Of a DNA stretch of 12,893 bases, positions 8,184 through 12,893 are shown one piece after another. The stretch spans positions 1 to 12,893 of the forward strand of contig DOVJ01000111.1 in the NCBI GenBank assembly GCA_003520145.1, given 5' to 3'. Source of the DNA: Eubacterium sp. GTDB taxonomy: Bacteria > Bacillota > Clostridia > Lachnospirales > Lachnospiraceae. The translations under genes were made by a program, and so were the position numbers. The first letter of the stretch is position 1, and the number at the start of each line of letters is the position of its first letter. The notes below the pieces were generated by a model. That model was given only the letters and a program-made list of their open reading frames with translations, did not search any database and was not told the DNA's origin.

Positions 8184-8936
8184 TCACATGTCTCCTTGCT
8201 GTCTCTTATAATGGATCGTTTTGTATGTATTACCGATAAATTCTGTCTTATCATCGCTGAAATCCTGGTCATCCTTATAGAGGAAAACCGTGAGCGTTAT
8301 ATCGCCTGACACCTTATCCACAAGTTCACCGCCCGTGAACTTGATAGCAGTAAGTCTTACCTCATCCGTCATCTCATCCTCGGTAACATGGCTGTACCAC
8401 TGGCCTAGTGCCTTATGAGTATCGTCATACATCCAGGTCTGTATATAATCGAAGTACTCTTCTGTGTCCTTAGGCGAGAAGATGAACTTCTTAACAGTCT
8501 TCTTATTGCCATTAGGATCTTCATAATCAAAGCTTATCTGATATCCTATCTTATAGTCCATGCCACCAGGGTACTTATCCATATAACTGTACCACACATC
8601 ATGGAAATAAGCTCCGGACAATTCTTCTTCATCTGTCATGAAAATCTGATATTCAACTATATCTTTGTCCTTTATAAAAGGACCAACATAACCATCCTTA
8701 CGTGTTCTGACTCCGTCATGATAGAGATAAAAGCCTATCTTCTCTACAGGACAATTATTGCCCTTCTTGACATAAGTTGTAGTCTCAGGCACAATTGCGG
8801 ATGTGACCGCAACAGATTCTGTAACAGTTTCTGAGGCACTTTCGATCACATCGTTACTGCTAATCTCTACCTTGGCGCATCCAACAGTACATATAGCAGC
8901 CGCAGCAAGCAAGGCTACACTACATTTATTCTTCAT
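8184..8936 (-). CDS. Putative lipoprotein of unknown function
   Basis: I do not recognise this 250-residue protein. Residues 1-20 look like a lipoprotein signal: K2 and K4, a hydrophobic core of Leu, Ala and Ile, then TVGC with C20 as the likely lipidated cysteine. The -3 residue is Thr, so the lipobox is not perfect. Residues 21-58 are rich in Ser, Thr, Val and Glu and look like a flexible tether. The rest is a mixed beta-rich domain with many Tyr, Asp and Lys and a Trp-Tyr pair near 119-120, with no catalytic motif I can name. The ATG overlaps the end of the pseudouridine synthase by 11 bases, with GGAAG four bases upstream. Its last codons contain the ribosome binding site of proS. It is expected on the outer face of the cytoplasmic membrane. 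Confidence 0.82.
   Translation of the reverse strand: MKNKCSVALLAAAAICTVGCAKVEISSNDVIESASETVTESVAVTSAIVPETTTYVKKGNNCPVEKIGFYLYHDGVRTRKDGYVGPFIKDKDIVEYQIFMTDEEELSGAYFHDVWYSYMDKYPGGMDYKIGYQISFDYEDPNGNKKTVKKFIFSPKDTEEYFDYIQTWMYDDTHKALGQWYSHVTEDEMTDEVRLTAIKFTGGELVDKVSGDITLTVFLYKDDQDFSDDKTEFIGNTYKTIHYKRQQGDM
8192..8197 (-). promoter_or_regulatory. Ribosome binding site of proS inside the preceding gene
   Basis: AAGGAG on the minus strand lies within the last codons of the upstream lipoprotein gene. It is ten bases from the ATG at 8181 and four bases from the GTG at 8187. Ribosomes finishing the lipoprotein would pass through it, which fits coupled translation. Confidence 0.65.
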
Positions 8937-9564
8937 AATACTTCCATTCAGTCCTTATATCTATATCTTTGTGTGTCACCGGATGCCTAAATTCAAGTCT
9001 CACGGCACAAAGAGCCACACTGCGCAAAGCGACACTTACTCCATACTTTCTGTCAGCAAAAAGAGGATGCCCAATATGTGCAAACATAGCCCTTATCTGA
9101 TGATGTCTTCCCGTTACGAGCCTGACTCTTATACGTGTACATGGTACCGAATCCACAGCAAGGCGTTCCACCATATCATATTCGAGGATTGCCTCCTTAG
9201 AATCAGGCACCTTATCATCGGTCACCACAGATATATTATTCTTCTTATCATGCCTTATATAGGCCTTAAGAATCCTATGCCCCGCTTCTAACTCCCCTGT
9301 AACTATAGCCTCATAAGTCTTAGTAATAGGAGTCTTATCCCACAACCCGACATAGCGCGGGTCCTTGCCCACAAGACACAAGCCACTTACAGGCTCATCA
9401 AGTCTTGTGAACACATGAGCATATAATTCTTCATGCGCAAGGGCTCTCTTCTCAAGAAGGTAACTTAACATATCCCTCTTTAGACCTCTGCCACTTTGCA
9501 CAGGCATACCCGCAGGTTTGAAGCATACATATATATACGGATCCTCATACAGGATGTCTATCAT
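8926..9564 (-). CDS. RluA-family pseudouridine synthase, short form without S4 domain
   Basis: Enzymes of this family convert specific uridines in rRNA or tRNA to pseudouridine. The protein has 212 residues, shorter than RluC or RluD types of about 300, and lacks the N-terminal S4 RNA-binding domain. It opens directly with the catalytic fold (ILYEDPYIYVCFKPAGMPVQ). The catalytic Asp is D56 in the segment TRLDEPVSGL. That segment departs from the common HRLDRxTSG form but keeps R54, L55, D56, S60 and G61. The late motif VTGRHHQIRAMFAHIGHPL and the following DRKYG are well preserved. Loss of the S4 domain resembles RluA itself, but the RNA target cannot be assigned from sequence, so no gene symbol is given. 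Its start overlaps the response-regulator stop by four bases, and its last 11 bases overlap the next gene. Confidence 0.9.
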   Translation of the reverse strand: MIDILYEDPYIYVCFKPAGMPVQSGRGLKRDMLSYLLEKRALAHEELYAHVFTRLDEPVSGLCLVGKDPRYVGLWDKTPITKTYEAIVTGELEAGHRILKAYIRHDKKNNISVVTDDKVPDSKEAILEYDMVERLAVDSVPCTRIRVRLVTGRHHQIRAMFAHIGHPLFADRKYGVSVALRSVALCAVRLEFRHPVTHKDIDIRTEWKYYEE

Positions 9565-10256
9565 GCCTCGCCTATTCTATAACCAACGCCCCAGATAGTC
9601 TCGATAATGGTTGGCTTGCTTGGATTCTTCTCGATCTTCTCACGAAGCTTCTTAATATGAACTGCTACAGTAGTAGTACTGTCCTCAGTTGCATCACCCT
9701 TCCAAACGATGTTATAAAGCTCTTCCTTAGAGTATACAACACCCTTATGCTCGAGCAAGAATGCAAGAAGGCTATACTCCATAACAGTAAGTTCCTTCTC
9801 TGTATCATCTACATATACTCTTCTGTGATCAAGATCAAGTCTTATGTTCTTATACTGAAGAGTATCATAATCAACAGTCTGTCTAAGCTTAAGAGCACTA
9901 TATCTCTCAATCTTAACCTTAACTCTTGCTACCATCTCACTTGGGCTGAAAGGCTTTGTCATATAATCATCAGCGCCCACATTAAAGCTTCTGATCTTGT
10001 CGCCCTCACTATCCTTAGCCGAAATCATCATAATAGGTCTGTCTGTTGTACGTCTTATGTTTCTGCAGATATCGATACCGTCCATATCAGGAAGCATGAT
10101 ATCAATGATATACAGATCATAATTCTTGTTGCTTACAAACTCCATAGCCTGTGCGCCTGTAGAAGCAACAGTCACTTCATAACCTGCGATTTCGAGATAA
10201 TCTCTCTCAAGTTCCGCGATGCTGAGTTCGTCTTCGATAATTAAAATACTTGCCAT
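9561..10256 (-). CDS. OmpR/PhoB-family response regulator
   Basis: This DNA-binding response regulator has 231 residues and pairs with the adjacent kinase. The receiver domain (about 1-115) shows the acidic pair E8/D9, phospho-acceptor D52 in IIDIMLPDMDG, the switch residue S79, and K101 in MTKPF. The C-terminal winged-helix domain (about 130-229) contains LTVMEYSLLAFLLEHKG, the recognition region TTTVAVHIKKLREKIE, and the usual ending TIWGVGYRIG. I chose the ATG at 10256 because GGAGG lies five bases before it and the protein then begins MASILIIEDE, as in its relatives. An in-frame ATG at 10268 would add four residues but has no binding site. The gene ends in an ATGA overlap with the pseudouridine synthase. 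Target promoters cannot be named from this window. Confidence 0.95.
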   Translation of the reverse strand: MASILIIEDELSIAELERDYLEIAGYEVTVASTGAQAMEFVSNKNYDLYIIDIMLPDMDGIDICRNIRRTTDRPIMMISAKDSEGDKIRSFNVGADDYMTKPFSPSEMVARVKVKIERYSALKLRQTVDYDTLQYKNIRLDLDHRRVYVDDTEKELTVMEYSLLAFLLEHKGVVYSKEELYNIVWKGDATEDSTTTVAVHIKKLREKIEKNPSKPTIIETIWGVGYRIGEA

Positions 10257-10261
10257 AAAAT

Positions 10262-10266
10262 CCTCC
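10262..10266 (-). promoter_or_regulatory. Ribosome binding site that fixes the response-regulator start
   Basis: The minus strand reads GGAGG followed by ATTTT and then ATG at 10256. This site overlaps the codons after the alternative upstream ATG at 10268, so it argues for the shorter protein. Confidence 0.8.
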
Positions 10267-10280
10267 ATATCTGGTTTGTA

Positions 10281-11222
10281 TTATTTGCATACCTTGTGAA
10301 TAAGTATATGCATGCATGTTCCTTTGCCAAGCTCACTTTCAACCCATATCTTACCGCCATGATCATTTACGATCTTCTTTACTATGGCAAGACCTATACC
10401 GTTACCCTTCTCTGGATTGGTACGAGCCTGGTTGCCCCTGTAAAACCGGTTAAATATCTTCGGTATATCCTTGGCTGGTATACCGGGGCCGTTGTCTTCG
10501 ATACATATATGTATCGAATCCCCTTCGCCCTCAATCATAAGGCTTATCTTCGGATCCTCACTGCAATACTTCCTTGAATTACTGATTATATTGTCAATAA
10601 CTCTTTTGAAGTAAAAAGGATCCATACTTATATGTGCATCTGTAAGAGAATTCTTATAATCGAATCTTATCTTGCTAGCCTCAAGCTCATCACTTAAGGC
10701 ATCTGCGTATTCATCGAAGAAATCTCTTGCAGCTACTACCTTAAAATCATATCTGATCGCTTCAGTTCCAAGCTTCGCATAAAGCATAAGCGCATCTATA
10801 AGCTTATCCATATCCACGCTCTTGTTGTATATGGTATTCAGATATTTGTTCTTTCTTTCGGGATTATTATCACATATCCCGTCCATAAGCCCCTCTACAT
10901 AACCCTTGATAGATGTGATAGGAGTCTTAAGGTCATGTGAGATACTTATAAGCATCTCCTGCATAACCTTCTCTTCCTTAACGGAATCACCGACTCTTAT
11001 AAGCAGTTCCTGTCTTATATCATCAAGTTTCATAACAAGTTCCCTGCTTATACTCTTATCATCATAATCAAAACCGTCCTTTAACTCCCCATCAAGAATC
11101 CGGTCCATGTACAGCGAAAGCTTCCTTACGTCACTGCGTCTTGTGCGATATTCACGCACAAACAGCAGCACAAAAACCAATAGCGCTGTCGCAAGAATGA
11201 TACATATATATTCCATGATCAT
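10281..11222 (-). CDS. Two-component sensor histidine kinase, single membrane segment
   Basis: This is a membrane-anchored histidine kinase, expected to phosphorylate the response regulator encoded 24 bases downstream. It has 313 residues from the ATG at 11222. One hydrophobic segment spans about residues 4-22 and is followed by a basic stretch (REYRTRR). A short charged linker, possibly coiled or HAMP-like, spans about 30-85. The HisKA motif is SISHDLKTPITSIKGY with phospho-acceptor H96. The ATPase domain shows the N box (N211, N215), DNGPGI starting at D243, and the GNGIGL loop at 273-278. There is no extracytoplasmic loop, so the kinase probably senses something in the membrane or cytoplasm, or needs a partner protein. 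The ATG at 11222 overlaps the metK stop (ATGA). A second ATG at 11216 has a slightly better-placed GGA and is an alternative start. The stimulus is unknown. Confidence 0.93.
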   Translation of the reverse strand: MIMEYICIILATALLVFVLLFVREYRTRRSDVRKLSLYMDRILDGELKDGFDYDDKSISRELVMKLDDIRQELLIRVGDSVKEEKVMQEMLISISHDLKTPITSIKGYVEGLMDGICDNNPERKNKYLNTIYNKSVDMDKLIDALMLYAKLGTEAIRYDFKVVAARDFFDEYADALSDELEASKIRFDYKNSLTDAHISMDPFYFKRVIDNIISNSRKYCSEDPKISLMIEGEGDSIHICIEDNGPGIPAKDIPKIFNRFYRGNQARTNPEKGNGIGLAIVKKIVNDHGGKIWVESELGKGTCMHILIHKVCK

Positions 11223-12403
11223 CCAATATATGACTTAAGAACATCTACTTTATCAAGCTTCTCCCATGGAAGGTCAAGATCGTTGCGGCCAAAGTGTCCA
11301 TAAGCAGCAACCTGCTTATATATAGGTCTCCTAAGATTAAGCATATCTATGATTCCTGCCGGTCTTAATTCAAAGTTGGCTCTTATGATCTTCTCAATCT
11401 CTTCATCAGGGATGACACCTGTGCCAAATGTATCTACACATACAGATGTCGGTCTGGCAACACCTATAGCGTAAGAAAGCTGAATCTCACATCTCTTTGC
11501 AAGACCTGCAGCGACTATGTTCTTTGCAACATATCTTGCCGCATAAGCTGCCGATCTGTCAACCTTCGTTGGATCCTTACCGGAGAAAGCTCCGCCACCA
11601 TGTCTTGCATATCCGCCATAAGTATCGACTATGATCTTACGTCCTGTAAGACCACTGTCGCCATTTGGTCCGCCTATAACAAACTTACCTGTTGGGTTGA
11701 TATATATCTTAGTCTCATCATCGATCATAGAAGGATCAACTACAGCTTCGATAACATACTTTCTAAGATCCTTATCTATCTGCTCCCACTCTACATTAGG
11801 ATCGTGCTGTGACGATATAACGATAGCAGTTATCTTATCAGGCTTGCCATCCTCACCATATTCAACGCTCACCTGAGTCTTGCCGTCTGGCCTAAGGTAT
11901 GACAGAGTTCCGTTCTTCCTTACCTCTGTAAGCTTTCTAGAAAGCTTATGTGCCATATATATAGGATATGGCATATATTCATCTGTCTCATCTGTGGCAT
12001 AGCCAAACATAAGTCCCTGATCGCCTGCACCTATCGAATCATATCTGTCCTCAGATGAAGCCCTTGATTCTAAGGCCTTGTCAACTCCCATAGCTATATC
12101 AGCAGACTGCTCATCTATAGCCGTCATGACTGCACATGTATGACCATCAAAGCCATATTCCGACTTGTCATAGCCTATCTCTATCACTGTATCGCGTACT
12201 ATCTTAGGGATATCTACATAAGCTGATGTGGATATCTCACCCATAACCATAACAAATCCAGTGTTAGTGCATGTCTCGCACGCAACTCTGCTGTTAGGGT
12301 CTTCTGCTAATAATGCGTCAAGTATCGCATCTGATATCTGATCGCATATCTTATCTGGATGTCCTTCAGTAACAGACTCCGAAGTAAATACTCTCTTTTC
12401 CAT
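11219..12403 (-). CDS. metK: S-adenosylmethionine synthase
   Basis: This enzyme makes S-adenosylmethionine from methionine and ATP, the methyl donor for cytoplasmic methyltransferases. The protein has 394 residues, the usual bacterial MetK length of about 380 to 400. It starts with the classic FTSESVTEGHPDKICDQ segment, with active-site H15 and D17. It also has GAGDQG at 125-130 and the glycine-rich GGGAFSGKDPTKVDRS loop at 269-284. No key residue appears to be missing. The start is an ATG with an AGGAGG ribosome binding site only three bases away. The gene follows murA by 13 bases, which leaves no room for an S-box riboswitch directly upstream. If SAM controls this gene, the control must sit further upstream. 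The stop overlaps the start of the sensor kinase in an ATGA arrangement, which suggests coupled translation. Confidence 0.98.
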   Translation of the reverse strand: MEKRVFTSESVTEGHPDKICDQISDAILDALLAEDPNSRVACETCTNTGFVMVMGEISTSAYVDIPKIVRDTVIEIGYDKSEYGFDGHTCAVMTAIDEQSADIAMGVDKALESRASSEDRYDSIGAGDQGLMFGYATDETDEYMPYPIYMAHKLSRKLTEVRKNGTLSYLRPDGKTQVSVEYGEDGKPDKITAIVISSQHDPNVEWEQIDKDLRKYVIEAVVDPSMIDDETKIYINPTGKFVIGGPNGDSGLTGRKIIVDTYGGYARHGGGAFSGKDPTKVDRSAAYAARYVAKNIVAAGLAKRCEIQLSYAIGVARPTSVCVDTFGTGVIPDEEIEKIIRANFELRPAGIIDMLNLRRPIYKQVAAYGHFGRNDLDLPWEKLDKVDVLKSYIG

Positions 12404-12406
12404 AAT

Positions 12407-12412
12407 CCTCCT
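12407..12412 (-). promoter_or_regulatory. Ribosome binding site of metK
   Basis: The minus strand reads AGGAGG here, three bases before the metK ATG. It is a full-strength Shine-Dalgarno match lying in the 13-base gap after the murA stop, at a spacing shorter than usual. Confidence 0.8.
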
Positions 12413-12416
12413 GTTC

Positions 12417-12893
12417 CTATCCTACTTTTAATTTGAACTTTCTGATTCCTTCTTCACTGTCGACTTTTTCGATCTTAGCACCGAGATTACGAAGCTTAAG
12501 ATCAAAATCCTCATATCCGCGAAGGATGTATGTAAGTCCATCAACAACAGTATAGCTTTCAGCCATAAGACCAGCTATAACAAGCGCTGCGCCAGCCCTT
12601 AGATCAGGTGCCGACACATGAGCGCCAAAAAGTTTCTCAACGCCGTCAATGACAGCCATACTGTTATCCGCCTTAATATTCGCACCCATACGGTTAAGCT
12701 CATCCACATATCTGAAGCGATTCTCAAATATACTCTCAGTTACCACGCTTAAGCCGTTCGCAACCGAAAGAAGCACAGTCATCTGAGGCTGCATATCCGT
12801 CGGAAATCCCGGATAAGGCAAAGTCTTAACCTGAGTATGCCCAAGCCTCTCAGTTCCTTCTACCAAAACAGCATCATCATATTCTGTTATACT
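12417..12893 (-). CDS. murA: UDP-N-acetylglucosamine 1-carboxyvinyltransferase, C-terminal part (truncated by window edge)
   Basis: MurA transfers enolpyruvate from phosphoenolpyruvate to UDP-GlcNAc, the first committed step of peptidoglycan synthesis in the cytoplasm. Only the last 158 residues are present. The frame is open to the right edge, so the true start lies outside the window; an internal TTG near 12866 is not the start. Visible family motifs are LPYPGFPTDMQPQ, containing the conserved Asp of the TDMQ segment, then SIFENRF, then APDLRAGAALV with the conserved Arg of the DLRA loop, and ILRGYEDFDLKLRNLGA near the end. The catalytic Cys loop of the N-terminal half is not in view. The frame ends with TAG 13 bases before metK, so the two are probably co-transcribed. 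Clostridia often carry two MurA paralogues, and this fragment cannot tell which one it is. Confidence 0.93.
   Translation of the reverse strand, partial: SITEYDDAVLVEGTERLGHTQVKTLPYPGFPTDMQPQMTVLLSVANGLSVVTESIFENRFRYVDELNRMGANIKADNSMAVIDGVEKLFGAHVSAPDLRAGAALVIAGLMAESYTVVDGLTYILRGYEDFDLKLRNLGAKIEKVDSEEGIRKFKLKVG

Noticed and set aside
8415..9291. Two overlapping plus-strand open frames of 139 and 162 codons
   Set aside because: Both are antisense to the lipoprotein and the pseudouridine synthase and show no recognisable motif or convincing binding site.
9657..10244. Plus-strand open frame of 195 codons
   Set aside because: It lies wholly antisense to the response regulator, whose receiver and winged-helix motifs are intact. 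The antisense product is rich in Ser, Ile and Leu and shows no domain.
12404..12416. Possible S-box (SAM) riboswitch before metK
   Set aside because: The gap to murA is only 13 bases and holds just the ribosome binding site.

Overview
The window carries twelve genes, all on the minus strand and packed almost without gaps. It reads as one long co-directional gene string, from a truncated murA at the right edge to a zinc-ribbon membrane protein at the left. Every junction either overlaps or leaves fewer than 25 bases. I see no tRNA, rRNA, CRISPR array, insertion sequence, phage gene or integrase. No stretch over 300 bases lacks a gene. The gene content suggests a Gram-positive anaerobe of the class Clostridia, probably Lachnospiraceae: AT-leaning codon use, strong GGAGG-type ribosome binding sites, an archaeal/eukaryal-type short ProRS, PEGA and Ser/Thr-rich lipoproteins, and a zinc-ribbon protein with a Pro/Ala/Val linker. 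That assignment is an inference, not a database result.

In transcription order (right to left) the genes are: 3' part of murA (peptidoglycan precursor synthesis); metK (S-adenosylmethionine synthase); a sensor histidine kinase and its OmpR/PhoB-type response regulator; a short RluA-type pseudouridine synthase; an unrecognised lipoprotein; proS (prolyl-tRNA synthetase); cca (tRNA CCA-adding enzyme); a PEGA-domain lipoprotein; glmM (phosphoglucosamine mutase); a fusion of UDP-glucose 4-epimerase (GalE) with a nucleotidyltransferase; and a four-helix membrane protein with an N-terminal zinc ribbon and a nine-base tandem-repeat linker. The last 121 bases hold a ribosome-binding-site-like GGAGG with no usable start codon after it, and no terminator.

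Two themes recur. One is envelope precursor supply: GlmM makes glucosamine-1-phosphate on the way to UDP-GlcNAc, MurA consumes UDP-GlcNAc, and the GalE fusion handles UDP-hexoses. The other is tRNA and RNA maturation: ProS, Cca and the pseudouridine synthase. Two surface lipoproteins and a two-component system lie between them. Translational coupling looks widespread: ATGA overlaps at metK/kinase and regulator/pseudouridine synthase, a TGATG overlap at proS/cca, and 11-base overlaps before both lipoproteins.

Most of the window is ordinary core-genome material. The parts most worth a second look are the 640-residue GalE-nucleotidyltransferase fusion with an Asn at the position that tunes epimerase substrate size, the repeat-bearing zinc-ribbon membrane protein, the two uncharacterised lipoproteins inside a tRNA-enzyme operon, and the sensor kinase with essentially no extracytoplasmic domain. 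I found no clear sign of a wholly new system.
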